NCBI GenBank assembly: GCA_910578215.1
Contig: CAJTPH010000021.1
Span: forward strand, 1-64,000
Reading direction: 5' to 3'
DNA length: 64,000 nucleotides
Source: an uncultured Acetatifactor sp.
Lineage (GTDB): Bacteria; Bacillota; Clostridia; Lachnospirales; Lachnospiraceae
The translations under genes and the position numbers were made by a program. The notes beneath the pieces are model-generated. The model was not told where the DNA came from and searched no databases. It saw only the letters and a program-made list of their open reading frames with translations. Of this stretch, positions 1 to 8,573 are shown one piece after another (the first letter of the stretch is position 1; every line of letters begins with the position of its first letter).

Positions 1-420
1 TTGACTTCGCGGTACTGTATGGCTGAACTGTTACTTCTGCGGTCTGCAGGTGTAAATTTCATACTTGACCCGGGGAAAATTATATGTTAGAGTGAGAAGG
101 AAAGAGAGGTGTAGCAATGTACAATAAGTAATTCGTATGAATTGGATATGGAACATTTCTTCGCGGGGCGGGGGGTGTTTTGTTGCCGAAAAACGGATTA
201 CTTATCAAAATATGTATAAATTGGCGGCTGCATAATATGTGCGGCAAGCCTGATTTGGCTATGAGCCTGCTTTGATAGATACCGGTATACGTTTTTGGTG
301 ACAGGACAGCCTGCGTCGAAGACGTATTTTTTTATGGCCTTGACCGGCAAATACCTCTTGAGAGCGTTTTGCTCCCTCAGAAGGCGGGAACGGTTATGGC
401 TTGGAAGGGCAGGTGGTCTT
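1..420 (+). promoter_or_regulatory. Long leader upstream of the ABC-F gene, with a tiny ORF and a terminator-like hairpin
   Basis: No full gene is seen here. A weak promoter-like TTGACC lies at 65-70. A ribosome binding site (GAGAGGTG, 103-110) precedes a four-codon ORF at 117-131 (Met-Tyr-Asn-Lys-stop). A small hairpin at 312-326 (TGCGTC, loop GAA, GACGTA) is followed by a run of seven T. ATACGT at 287-292 is complementary to ACGTAT in that hairpin and could form a competing fold. ABC-F resistance genes are often controlled by ribosome-mediated attenuation through short upstream ORFs, so this layout is suggestive. The regulation itself is inference. Confidence 0.4.
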
Positions 421-1989
421 ATGTTACAGATAAAAAATTTAAATATGACCCACAGAAAGGATCTGCGGGAGATCGTCAAGGATTTTCATGTGGTATTGAA
501 CGCCGGGGACAAGGCAGTCATTATCGGGGAGGAGGGCGACGGGAAATCCACGCTTTTAAGGTGGATTTATGACCCGTCGCTGGTAGAGGGATACTGCGAA
601 GCGGAAGGGGAAAATATTTACAGCGGGGAGAGACTGGGGTATCTGCCCCAGGAGCTGCCTCGTGAGGACCTGGGCAAAAGCGTCTGCGGATATCTTTCCG
701 AGGAGCCCTGTTTTTGGGAGGCGGACCCTAAAGAAATCAACAGGCTGACCAGGGAGCTTCAGCTGGAGGAGGGCTTCCTCTACAGTGACCAGAGTCTGGA
801 TACGCTGTCTGGCGGAGAGAAGATAAAGGTGCAAATGGCGAGGCTTCTGCTGGCGCAGCCCACGGTGCTGCTTCTCGACGAGCCCTCCAACGATATAGAT
901 ATCTTTACCCTGGAATGGCTGGAAAAGCTGATTGTGGAATTTGAGCACATTGTCCTTTTTGTCTCCCACGACGAGACCTTGATAGAGGGGACGGCAAATA
1001 TGGTTATCCATCTGGAGCAGCTCCGCAGAAAAAACGTCAGCCGTTATACGGTGGCAAGGCTGCCCTATACGGAGTATATCAGACGGCGGGGAGAAAGCAT
1101 GCAGAAGCAGCAACAGGAAGCGCTGAACGACAGACGGGAAGAAAAAGCCAGACAGGAAAAGTGGCAGCGCATTTATCAGAGGGTAGACCATGAGCTGAAC
1201 ACGATTACCAGACAGAACCCCTCGGGTGCAAGACTGCTGAAAAAGAAGATGAAGGCGGTCAAATCCATGGAAAAGCGTTTTGAACGGGAATCCGAAAGCA
1301 TGACGCAGATGCCGGAGTCCGAGGATGCCATCTTTGTAAAATTCAACGAGGGCTTGTCTGTTCCGGCGGGCAAGGTAGTATTGGACTTTTCTCTTGACTG
1401 TCTGGAAGCGCCGTCGGATAACGGGCAGGAGAGGCGGGTGCTTGCCAGGAATGTCTCGCTTTATGTAAAGGGAGGCGAGAAGGTCTGCATCATCGGGAAA
1501 AACGGGGCGGGCAAGTCCACGCTGCTCAAGGCGGTGGCGGAGGAGCTTTTGAAAAGGACGGATGTGAAGACCGCATATATGCCCCAAAATTATGAAGAAC
1601 AGATGGACCTGGAGAAGACCCCGGTGGAGATCCTGAGCGTGACGGGAGACAAGGAGGAGCTGACAAGAATCAGGACCTATCTTGGCTCCATGAAATACAC
1701 GAAGGAAGAAATGGAACGTCCCGCTTTGGCGCTGTCCGGCGGGCAAAAGGCGAAAATATTCCTGCTCAAATTGAGCATGTCGGGGGCAAACGTACTGCTT
1801 TTGGATGAACCCACCAGAAATTTTTCGCCCCTGTCAAACCCGGTGATCCGGCAGGTCCTCAGGGATTTTGGAGGCGCGGTCATCAGCTCCTCCCACGACA
1901 GAAAATATATCCGGGAGGTATGCGACAGGGTGTATTGGCTGGATGAGGAAGGTCTGAGGGAATATACCGGGGCTGCGGGCGCTCTGTAG
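421..1989 (+). CDS. ABC-F family ATP-binding protein
   Basis: A soluble twin-ATPase of the ABC-F type, 522 residues from the ATG at 421. The longer upstream reading lacks a sensible start. NBD1 has Walker A GEEGDGKS (36-43), signature LSGGE (about 129) and Walker B VLLLDEP (about 149). A charged linker follows (about 215-300). NBD2 has GKNGAGKST (359-367), LSGGQ (about 438) and LLLDEPTRNFSPLS (from about 459). There are no membrane segments, as expected for ABC-F proteins, which act on ribosomes and not as transporters. The TRNFSPLS ending of Walker B is common in Firmicutes ABC-F members, including Lsa-type antibiotic-resistance proteins. Whether this one protects against a drug cannot be told from the sequence. 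The leader (1-420) may control it by attenuation. Confidence 0.9.
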   Translation: MLQIKNLNMTHRKDLREIVKDFHVVLNAGDKAVIIGEEGDGKSTLLRWIYDPSLVEGYCEAEGENIYSGERLGYLPQELPREDLGKSVCGYLSEEPCFWEADPKEINRLTRELQLEEGFLYSDQSLDTLSGGEKIKVQMARLLLAQPTVLLLDEPSNDIDIFTLEWLEKLIVEFEHIVLFVSHDETLIEGTANMVIHLEQLRRKNVSRYTVARLPYTEYIRRRGESMQKQQQEALNDRREEKARQEKWQRIYQRVDHELNTITRQNPSGARLLKKKMKAVKSMEKRFERESESMTQMPESEDAIFVKFNEGLSVPAGKVVLDFSLDCLEAPSDNGQERRVLARNVSLYVKGGEKVCIIGKNGAGKSTLLKAVAEELLKRTDVKTAYMPQNYEEQMDLEKTPVEILSVTGDKEELTRIRTYLGSMKYTKEEMERPALALSGGQKAKIFLLKLSMSGANVLLLDEPTRNFSPLSNPVIRQVLRDFGGAVISSSHDRKYIREVCDRVYWLDEEGLREYTGAAGAL

Positions 1990-2084
1990 CCTTGGCCGGG
2001 AAGCCGTAACGGGCAGGTGTGTCTTCCGGTACGGCTTCCCAAATGGGAGCTTTAGGATTTCTACAGCAGAAAAGAGGAGATTAC

Positions 2085-2483
2085 ATGGGAAAATTTTTAT
2101 ATTGGATAGTAGGTCAGGTGGCAAAGATACACAATTATCTTCTTAGGCTGAACGATGCCTATGAGTATAATTTTTCGGACAAGGAGCTTCATTTCCTGAT
2201 TATCGGCGCTCTTGGGATGGCGATGATATTTGCGGTGCATCCGGTATTCAAGTGGCTTGTAAAGCATAATCACATCATGGTGATAAGCTGGATTTATGTG
2301 TTTACCCTGATCATTGTCATCACCTTTGCCATAGAGATCGGCCAGAGGGTTACAAATACGGGGGTGATGGAGTTTAAGGATATCGTGTTCGGCGTGTTTG
2401 GGTTTATCTGCATGTTTCTGGTTTTTTCCGCGGTGAGGGGAATTTATCATCTGGTGCTGAGGCTTATGCACAGGAATACATAG
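2085..2483 (+). CDS. Small integral membrane protein, function unknown
   Basis: 132 residues from the ATG at 2085, which is preceded by AGAGGAGA at 2073-2080. About three hydrophobic spans are visible: near residues 35-55 (LHFLIIGALGMAMIFAV), 65-85 (MVISWIYVFTLIIVITFA) and 100-122 (DIVFGVFGFICMFLVFSAV). A conserved-looking EIGQ follows the second span. I do not recognise a named family. It lies about 95 bp after the ABC-F gene on the same strand with no clear terminator between them, so co-transcription is possible. Confidence 0.7.
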   Translation: MGKFLYWIVGQVAKIHNYLLRLNDAYEYNFSDKELHFLIIGALGMAMIFAVHPVFKWLVKHNHIMVISWIYVFTLIIVITFAIEIGQRVTNTGVMEFKDIVFGVFGFICMFLVFSAVRGIYHLVLRLMHRNT

Positions 2484-2579
2484 ATGCCCGTAAAACAGCG
2501 CTTGGAAATGATTTTTCAAACACGCTCTGGGGGGGGAAACTGCGGTTATGTAGACTTTCAGGGAAATTGCGGTTACATA

Positions 2580-2638
2580 TTGACATATATATCGGAGCAT
2601 GATATATTAATAACAGGATATATCGGGAGACGATCTAT
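2580..2638 (+). promoter_or_regulatory. Promoter with two PadR-type operator dyads
   Basis: TTGACA (2580-2585) and TATATT (2603-2608) are separated by 17 bp. A perfect dyad, ATATATC (2587-2593) with GATATAT (2601-2607), occupies the spacer and -10 box. A second dyad follows at once: ATATATCG (2618-2625) and CGATCTAT (2631-2638). PadR-family regulators usually repress their own promoter through such AT-rich dyads, so the downstream PadR protein is the likely ligand. The sequence elements are seen; the pairing with PadR is inference. Confidence 0.65.
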
Positions 2639-2790
2639 TATAAGGATTCAATTTTTGTGAAGATCATGTATCTTGTCGGCTTGCTGTGGGGCGGAGGACT
2701 TTGAACGTTACGGGCATGGCTTCCGGGGCGGAGGGCCGGGGACGCAGGCGGAATGCACTGGCCAGAAAAAGCGGAGAGGGTGAGAAAGCC

Positions 2791-3105
2791 ATGGAAAAAA
2801 ATACTCCTTTGACGGAGGCTTTATTCTATATATTACTGTCGGTGAGAGAGCCCAACCATGGTTACGGCATTATTCAGGAGGTGGAAAGGCTGACGGAGGG
2901 CAGGGTGGTGCTTGGCCCCGGGACCCTTTACGGAGCCATACAGACCATGACGGAAAGGGGCTGGATTCGTATATTCAGCCAGGAGACGGACTCCCGGAAA
3001 AAGAAGCAATATGTGATTACGGAGTTGGGGCGGAGCATTTTTGCCGCAGAGAAGGCGCGTCTGGCAGAGCTGCTGCGGAATGCGGAGCTTATGAAGGGTA
3101 TATAG
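2791..3105 (+). CDS. PadR family transcriptional regulator
   Basis: 104 residues from the ATG at 2791, preceded by GGAGAGGG at 2773-2780. It is a winged-helix PadR repressor. The segment EALFYILLSVREPNHGYGI is the typical first helix and turn, and VLGPGTLYGAIQTM is the recognition helix with the GTLY signature. KKKQYVITELGR forms the wing. Most PadR proteins bind a small effector or read out stress and repress a neighbouring membrane-protein gene. The DUF2812 gene follows after 22 bp, a common pairing. The double dyad at 2587-2638 is its likely operator. Confidence 0.9.
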   Translation: MEKNTPLTEALFYILLSVREPNHGYGIIQEVERLTEGRVVLGPGTLYGAIQTMTERGWIRIFSQETDSRKKKQYVITELGRSIFAAEKARLAELLRNAELMKGI

Positions 3106-3127
3106 CCATGCGTGAGGGGGAGAGGTT

Positions 3128-3838
3128 ATGATTAAATTTCGTTTTTATTTCAACAATGAGAAAGACGTGGAGTGGCTGAACGAGATGTCAAGGCAGGGCT
3201 ATGCACTGACAGGCTTCTGCATGGGCTTCTACAGCTTCGACAGGTGCCTGCCCGGGGAATATGTCTACCAGATCGATTTGGCGGAAGGAATGTTCAGGGT
3301 CAGCACGGACTACAGGCAGTTTATGGCGGAGATGGGCGTGGAGATTGTGTGTCTGTGGGGGATGTGGGTATTTCTGCGCAGGAGAGCATGCGAAGGGGAA
3401 TTTAAGCTTTATACGGATGTGGAGTCCAAACTCGAGCACTATACGAAAATCAGGAATCTGTTTAGGGCGGTGGTCTGTCTTGAGACCGTGTGCCTGTTTT
3501 TTGAAATAATGGAGGCGGTGATGGGAATCGCTGTGGCGGCAATGGCAGCGTGTTTGATTCTTTTGTTAATAATGGCGATGCTCAGGGAGATCACACGCCT
3601 TAATGAGATGCTTACAGAGCTTAGGGCGAGAATGGGGGAGCCGACAAAGAAGGACTTGTGCTGCGGCGGGGGAAAGGTGTCGGGCTTTCTGGTTGCAGGG
3701 CTGCTGCTCAATGCCTTTGGGCAGCTATTGAAAATTCTTTCTGAGCTTTCCGCGGTCCAAAGCATAAGTCATATTGTGACAGGAGTCGCAATTGTTCTCA
3801 TGCTGGCAGGAATATGGAGGACTCTGGGGAGGGCATAA
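3128..3838 (+). CDS. DUF2812 domain-containing membrane protein
   Basis: 236 residues, preceded by a GGGGGAGAGG ribosome site. The N-terminal half begins KFRFYFNNEKDVEWLNEMSRQGYAL, the hallmark of DUF2812, in which the mature protein handles a short soluble domain before the membrane part. Two hydrophobic pairs follow: about residues 110-155 and 185-232. DUF2812 genes are characteristically paired with PadR regulators, as here, and probably form one operon with it. The biochemical role of the family is not known to me. Confidence 0.85.
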   Translation: MIKFRFYFNNEKDVEWLNEMSRQGYALTGFCMGFYSFDRCLPGEYVYQIDLAEGMFRVSTDYRQFMAEMGVEIVCLWGMWVFLRRRACEGEFKLYTDVESKLEHYTKIRNLFRAVVCLETVCLFFEIMEAVMGIAVAAMAACLILLLIMAMLREITRLNEMLTELRARMGEPTKKDLCCGGGKVSGFLVAGLLLNAFGQLLKILSELSAVQSISHIVTGVAIVLMLAGIWRTLGRA

Positions 3839-4091
3839 TGACGATAGAGCCGGGCGGCAGCTTTGCACGCCCGGTTCTTTATGCTCATGGGCATACAAGG
3901 GAAGATTGTCAGCAAGGTTGACGGCCCGGCGAAAGAGCAGGGAAAAGAGTTTTCCTTGGCCGACTGCGAACGGACGCGTTAAGGAAAAATGTCAGGGAGG
4001 CTTTCAATTTTACATAAATTATGATAGAATATTGACACGAATACCCGGCGGGGTATCCGCCATGCGAGCGTTTATGAGATTGGAGATTGCA

Positions 4092-5054
4092 ATGGATGAA
4101 TTAATTGAAAACCTTTCCGGCGAAAGGATGCAGTTTGCGGTGTTGATAGACGCCGACAATATAAGCTCAAAGTATGCGGGCACCATCTTTGAGGAGCTGG
4201 AGAAATACGGGCTGTCCACCTACAGGCGTATCTATGGCAACTGGTCAAAGGGAAACGGCTGGTCAGAGGGTATGCTTCTGGAGTATTCCATTATGCCGGT
4301 GCAGCAGTTTTCTTATACCAGCGGGAAAAATGCCACAGATATGGCGATGGTGATAGACGCTATGGACATTCTTTACAAAAATAAGGTTCAGGGCTTCTGC
4401 CTGGTGACAAGCGACAGCGATTTTACCAGGCTTGCCATGCGTCTTCGGGAGGAGAATATGTTTGTGCTGGGCATGGGGGAGTCCAAGACGCCTGTGGCGC
4501 TGACCCGCGCCTGTAATAAATTTATCCATTTGAATCTGGTTGCGGAGCAGAACAAGGCCAGCGGAGACAACGATCTGCTCGATACGGAGACTTCGGAGGA
4601 GCAGAATGTGACGCCGATTTCCGAGGTACGGCAGGTTATTCTTGCCACGCTCAACGACAACGGCGGGAAGCAGGTGGACCTGGCGCAGGTCGGCAACCGC
4701 CTGAACGATAAGTTCTCGGATTTTGACGTGCGAAACTACGGATATTACAAGCTGAGTACCATGGTAGACGAGGAGATGCCGGACTTCACCGTAAAAAAGA
4801 TCAATAACCAGCATTATGTGGAGAGGAGCAACGCGCTGACCAAGGAGGAGCTGGAGCGGGAGATCTGCCGTATGATAGAAAAGAGCGGCGGAATGATAGA
4901 AAACCTGGCATCGCTGAACGACGAGCTGCATAAAAAATACAGGCAGCTGGATTACAGGCAGTTTGGCTACAACAGGATATCCAGCTTCCTGCGGAGCCTG
5001 AAGTCGGTGACGGTACATGAAAACCGTGTGACGCTTAAGAAAAGGGATAAGTAG
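4092..5054 (+). CDS. NYN-domain protein with two LOTUS/OST-HTH domains
   Basis: 320 residues from the ATG at 4092, with GGAG six bases upstream. Earlier in-frame ATGs at 4062 and 4074 lack a good site. The N-terminal NYN (PIN-like) nuclease fold shows VLIDADNIS (Asp20, Asp22), NATDMAMVIDAMD and VTSDSDF (Asp108, Asp110), the acidic residues expected to bind metal. Two winged-helix LOTUS domains follow, at about 174-245 (EVRQVILATLNDNGG) and 251-320 (EELEREICRMIEKSGG). Each contains a similar FDVRNYGYYKLS or LDYRQFGYNRIS helix. By family knowledge NYN-LOTUS proteins are predicted RNA-binding nucleases. It lies directly upstream of rarA; the two are separated by a local 32-bp duplication. Confidence 0.88.
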   Translation: MDELIENLSGERMQFAVLIDADNISSKYAGTIFEELEKYGLSTYRRIYGNWSKGNGWSEGMLLEYSIMPVQQFSYTSGKNATDMAMVIDAMDILYKNKVQGFCLVTSDSDFTRLAMRLREENMFVLGMGESKTPVALTRACNKFIHLNLVAEQNKASGDNDLLDTETSEEQNVTPISEVRQVILATLNDNGGKQVDLAQVGNRLNDKFSDFDVRNYGYYKLSTMVDEEMPDFTVKKINNQHYVERSNALTKEELEREICRMIEKSGGMIENLASLNDELHKKYRQLDYRQFGYNRISSFLRSLKSVTVHENRVTLKKRDK

Positions 5055-5102
5055 GCAAAACGAATCTGCCTGACGCTTGAGAAAGGGGATATGCAGGCAA
5101 AA
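5029..5102 (+). repeat. Local direct duplication of 32 bp at the NYN gene/rarA junction
   Basis: The segment 5029-5060 (TGACGCTTAAGAAAAGGG and so on to GGCAAAA) is repeated at 5071-5102 with about five differences, 42 bp apart. The first copy is the 3' end of the NYN-LOTUS gene with its stop codon. The second provides the ribosome site and the A before the rarA start. The duplication therefore built the translation start of rarA out of the end of the preceding gene, or the reverse. Confidence 0.85.
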
Positions 5103-6433
5103 TGGATCTTTTTGAATATATGAGAAGCGCTGACATGGAAAAGGAGTCTCCGCTTGCCGTCAGAATGCGCCCCAGAACCCTTGAGGAGGTGTTGGGGCAG
5201 GAGCACATTGTTGGCAGGGACAAGCTGCTTTACCGTGCCATTAAGGCGGATAAGATAAGCTCGGTTATTTTTTACGGGCCTCCGGGAACGGGAAAGACCA
5301 CACTGGCCAGGGTCATCGCAAATACGACCAGCGCGGAATTTACCCAGATCAACGCCACGGCGGCGGGAAAAAAGGATATGGAGGAGGTGGTGGCGAAGGC
5401 CAAGGACAGCCGGGGCATGTACGGCAGGCGCACCATCCTGTTCATTGACGAAATTCACCGTTTTAATAAGGGGCAGCAGGATTATCTGCTTCCGTTTGTG
5501 GAGGACGGCACCGTTATCCTGATAGGCGCAACTACGGAAAATCCCTATTTTGAGGTAAACGGGGCACTTTTATCCCGTTCCGTTATCTTTGAGCTGAAGC
5601 CTATCCCCAGAGAAGCGGTAAAGGAGCTTATTACAAAAGCGGTCCGGGATGAGGACAGGGGGATGGGCGTTTATAATGCGGTGATAGAGGAGGATGCGCT
5701 GGAATTCCTTGCGGATCTTTCGGGAGGGGATGCAAGGCATGCTCTGAATGCCGTGGAGCTGGGCATCCTGACCACGGAGCGCGCGGAGGACGGAAAGATA
5801 CACCTCACCCTTGAGGTGGCGCAGGAGTGCATTCAGAAGCGTGTTATCCGCTATGACAAAACAGGCGATAACCATTATGACACCATTTCTGCATTTATAA
5901 AAAGTATGAGAGGGTCCGACCCGGACGCGGCGGTTTACTACCTGGCGAGAATGCTTCACGCAGGGGAGAACGTGGCGTTTATTGCCAGAAGGATTATGAT
6001 CTGCGCGGCGGAGGATGTGGGAAACGCGGACCCCAATGCTCTGGTGGTGGCCACAAATGCCTCGCTGGCTGTGGAGCGCATCGGCATGCCGGAGGCACAG
6101 ATTATCCTGTCCCAGGCGGCTGCCTATGTGGCGTGCGCCCCAAAGAGCAACGCTGCCTGCCAGGCGATTTTTCAGGCGATGAAGGCGGTGGAGCAGACCG
6201 GCAATCTGCCAATTCCGGCGCATCTTCAGGATGCCCACTACAAGGGGGCTGCCAAGCTGGGGCGCGGAACCGGTTATAAGTATGCCCACGATTATCCCAA
6301 CAATTATGTGGAGCAGCAATATCTGCCGTATGAGCTGACAGGACAGGAGTTTTACAGACCGGGCGGAAACGGGTATGAGGTAAAGATCAGAGAGCATATG
6401 AAAAGGATTAAGACAGAGGGGCGCTTCACATAA
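5102..6433 (+). CDS. rarA: Replication-associated recombination protein A (AAA+ ATPase)
   Basis: 443 residues, a full-length RarA/MgsA. Walker A GPPGTGKT is at 59-66, Walker B ILFIDEIH at 112-119 and sensor 1 GATTEN at 142-147. The MgsA C-terminal part has YDKTGDNHYDTISAFIKSMRGSDPDAA and a late RGTGYKYAHDYPNNYVEQQYLP. RarA is a cytoplasmic, clamp-loader-related ATPase acting at stalled replication forks. The motif NHYDTISA and the closing HDYPN segment are diagnostic. The gene ends in a strong bidirectional terminator shared with the convergent DUF4364 gene. Confidence 0.96.
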   Translation: MDLFEYMRSADMEKESPLAVRMRPRTLEEVLGQEHIVGRDKLLYRAIKADKISSVIFYGPPGTGKTTLARVIANTTSAEFTQINATAAGKKDMEEVVAKAKDSRGMYGRRTILFIDEIHRFNKGQQDYLLPFVEDGTVILIGATTENPYFEVNGALLSRSVIFELKPIPREAVKELITKAVRDEDRGMGVYNAVIEEDALEFLADLSGGDARHALNAVELGILTTERAEDGKIHLTLEVAQECIQKRVIRYDKTGDNHYDTISAFIKSMRGSDPDAAVYYLARMLHAGENVAFIARRIMICAAEDVGNADPNALVVATNASLAVERIGMPEAQIILSQAAAYVACAPKSNAACQAIFQAMKAVEQTGNLPIPAHLQDAHYKGAAKLGRGTGYKYAHDYPNNYVEQQYLPYELTGQEFYRPGGNGYEVKIREHMKRIKTEGRFT

Positions 6434-6444
6434 GGAAGCGCCCC
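6418..6444. terminator. Bidirectional terminator between rarA and the DUF4364 gene
   Basis: Perfect inverted repeat GGGGCGCTTC (6418-6427) and GAAGCGCCCC (6435-6444) with a seven-base loop. It overlaps the rarA stop codon and is followed by TGGCGTTTTC on the plus strand. The convergent gene ends just after it, at 6453. Confidence 0.8.
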
Positions 6445-6452
6445 TGGCGTTT

Positions 6453-6968
6453 TCAAAACAACTCTGAAATCAGATGCTGATAGATCTCCTGGTTTTTTTT
6501 CTGCCAGTTGTCGCATATGGAGGAGGCGATTTCCTCCGTGGGCACGGACAGGGTGATTTCCACCAGATTTGTCTCCCGGTCCTTGGCGATAAGATGCGCC
6601 TCATATTCCCCGGAGGTGGACTTGTAGTAGTTGCCCTGAACGGAGACCTCGTTGCGAAGATCGTACTCGTTTTCCTTAAAATAGGTGTTGATCTCCTCTT
6701 TGATTGCAGGGCTGATATGTCCCTCGAAATAGAGCAGGGTCTCTCTGCCCTCCGGTGTGATGGATAAATGGGTGCGATTACGGACGGTCTCGGAGGTGAT
6801 CAGCCTTGATTCGGTCAAATCGTTGATAACCTGCTGCAGGGTGAGGAAATTGGTATAATCCTTTTCAAGGATAAAATCGCTGACCTGTGCCGCGGTCATG
6901 GAGAAGTTGACCCGGTCCAGCATATACAGCACGATCAGCTTATAAAGTGTCAGGGGGTCTTGCAGCAT
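6453..6968 (-). CDS. DUF4364 family protein
   Basis: 171 residues from the ATG at 6968. Read on the minus strand, GGAAAGGAGCGGCT precedes the start. The sequence opens with LQDPLTLYKLIVLYMLDRVNFSMTAA and continues with a winged-helix-like region (QVSDFILEKDYTNFLTLQQVINDL). A beta-rich C-terminal half has TSGEYEAHLIAKDRETNLVEITLSVP. This matches DUF4364, a family found widely in Clostridia and predicted to be DNA-binding; its role is unknown. It is convergent to rarA and follows the malic enzyme gene by about 108 bp. Confidence 0.88.
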   Translation of the reverse strand: MLQDPLTLYKLIVLYMLDRVNFSMTAAQVSDFILEKDYTNFLTLQQVINDLTESRLITSETVRNRTHLSITPEGRETLLYFEGHISPAIKEEINTYFKENEYDLRNEVSVQGNYYKSTSGEYEAHLIAKDRETNLVEITLSVPTEEIASSICDNWQKKNQEIYQHLISELF

Positions 6969-7076
6969 AGCCGCTCCTTTCCGGGCAGTGCACAGGTCAT
7001 TGGGCAAATGCCCTGGCCTGTATGCCGCCCTTTTTGTTTTATGTCCCAAAGCCTCCGGCGTATGTTTTGCAGGATA

Positions 7077-8270
7077 TTACCGGATATGGGATTTCACGGC
7101 CTCCGCCACAAGCTCCGCAACCTTTGGATTAAATGCCTCCGGCATTATGTTTTCATCGCTTAATTCGCTGTCGGGTACCAGCCCCGCGATGGCTGCGGCG
7201 GCAGCGAGCTTCATTTCCTCGGTGATCTGTGTGGCGCGTCCCTCCAGGGCTCCTCTGAAAATTCCGGGGAAAGCGACTACATTATTGACCTGGTTGGGAA
7301 AATCGCTTCGTCCTGTGCCGATGACCCTTGCTCCCGCCGCCTTTGCCAGGTCCGGCATGATTTCGGGGACGGGATTTGCCATGGCAAAGAGGATGGAGTC
7401 GCGGTTCATGGAGGAGACCATTTCGGGGGTCACAATGCCCGGAGCGGACACTCCCACGAAGATGTCCGCGCCCTTTAAGGCGTCGGCAAGCGTACCGGTC
7501 TTACCGTTTAGATTTGTGACCTCCGCCATTTTCTGCTGCATCCAGTTCAGTCCTTCCGTGGACCTGGATATAATGCCCATTTTGTCACACATGATAATGT
7601 TGGGGAAGCCGTAGGTGAGAAGCAGCTTTGTGATGGCGACGCCGGCGCTGCCCGCGCCGTTTACAACCACCAGGCAGTCCTCCTTCCTTTTGCCGACTAC
7701 CTTCAGGGCGTTGATGATTCCTGCCAGAACGACGATTGCGGTACCGTGCTGGTCGTCGTGGAATACGGGAATATCAAGGGTTTCCTTCAGGCGTTCCTCG
7801 ATCTCAAAGCATCTTGGAGCGCTGATATCCTCCAGATTGATACCGCCGAAGGCGGGCGCAAGCCAGGTGACGGCTTTGATGATCTCCTCGGTATCCTGGG
7901 TATCCAGGCAGATAGGAACCGCATTGACCCCGCCGAATTCCTTGAACAGTACGGCCTTGCCCTCCATAACGGGCATTGCCGCGTGAGGACCGATATTTCC
8001 CAGCCCCAGGACTGCGCTTCCGTCGGAGACGACGGCCACTGTGTTTGCCTTCATGGTATATTTGTAAGCGGCCTCTTTGTCCCCGGCAATCACCCTGCAG
8101 GGCTCTGCCACGCCCGGGGTGTAGGCTACGGACAGATCCTCTCTGGATTTTACGGGCGACTTGGATACGGTTTCAAGCTTGCCGTTCCATTTTTCGTGCA
8201 TCATAAGAGCTTTCTCGCCGATGGTCATTTCTGCTTTCGCTTCGGTTTCTTTTTTTGTTCCTGTTTCCAT
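7077..8270 (-). CDS. NAD(P)-dependent malic enzyme
   Basis: 397 residues; oxidatively decarboxylates malate to pyruvate with NAD(P)+. The short bacterial form is shown by SVAYTPGVAEPC (catalytic Tyr50), SDGSAVLGLGNIGP, GGINLEDISAPRCFEIE (metal-binding acidic residues), FHDDQHGTAIV and the nucleotide-binding NGAGSAGVAI. The C-terminal AMANPVPEIMPDLA and FPNQVNNVVAFPGIFRG segments complete the fold. The length is normal for the family. The leader on its 5' side (8271-8676) is full of small repeats and hairpins and may carry regulation. Confidence 0.95.
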   Translation of the reverse strand: METGTKKETEAKAEMTIGEKALMMHEKWNGKLETVSKSPVKSREDLSVAYTPGVAEPCRVIAGDKEAAYKYTMKANTVAVVSDGSAVLGLGNIGPHAAMPVMEGKAVLFKEFGGVNAVPICLDTQDTEEIIKAVTWLAPAFGGINLEDISAPRCFEIEERLKETLDIPVFHDDQHGTAIVVLAGIINALKVVGKRKEDCLVVVNGAGSAGVAITKLLLTYGFPNIIMCDKMGIISRSTEGLNWMQQKMAEVTNLNGKTGTLADALKGADIFVGVSAPGIVTPEMVSSMNRDSILFAMANPVPEIMPDLAKAAGARVIGTGRSDFPNQVNNVVAFPGIFRGALEGRATQITEEMKLAAAAAIAGLVPDSELSDENIMPEAFNPKVAELVAEAVKSHIR

Positions 8271-8324
8271 GCCATTACCTCTTTCCTTATCTTTTCGTTC
8301 TTAGTTATTTCGGTAAACAGTTAA

Positions 8325-8397
8325 GCTGCCGATAACCGGATTAAAAAGCCTCAGCAGCCTTCAGGCTGCCGGTAACCGGCTTCAAAAATCTCGGCAG
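8325..8397. repeat. Two-copy direct repeat, period 40 bp, upstream of malic enzyme
   Basis: GCTGCCGATAACCGGATTAA (8325 onward) and its continuation to 8357 recur at 8365-8397 as GCTGCCGGTAACCGGCTTCA and so on, with about six differences. Each unit contains the palindrome-like CCGRTAACCGG and opens and closes with CTGCC/GGCAG-type ends, so each can fold on itself. Confidence 0.75.
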
Positions 8398-8573
8398 CAT
8401 TTAATCTTGTTACATCATATAATAGATTGCGGCGGTTCGCAAGGCAAAAGTGTGAAGATAATTTATAAGTCTGCAAAGTACACAGACTAAGAAATTCTAG
8501 GGCTTCACACAGAAGAACGCAAGAGCAGCGTTCTTAATGGATTGTTTGTGTCGGCGGCGCCGGCATGTAAAAA

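Noticed and set aside
556..1746. Long minus-strand open frame opposite the ABC-F gene
   Set aside because: It lies entirely within a well-supported gene in another frame, has no start site and no recognisable motif; the same holds for the other long antisense frames in the window, including those opposite thrS, prfA, the RND pump and GH27.
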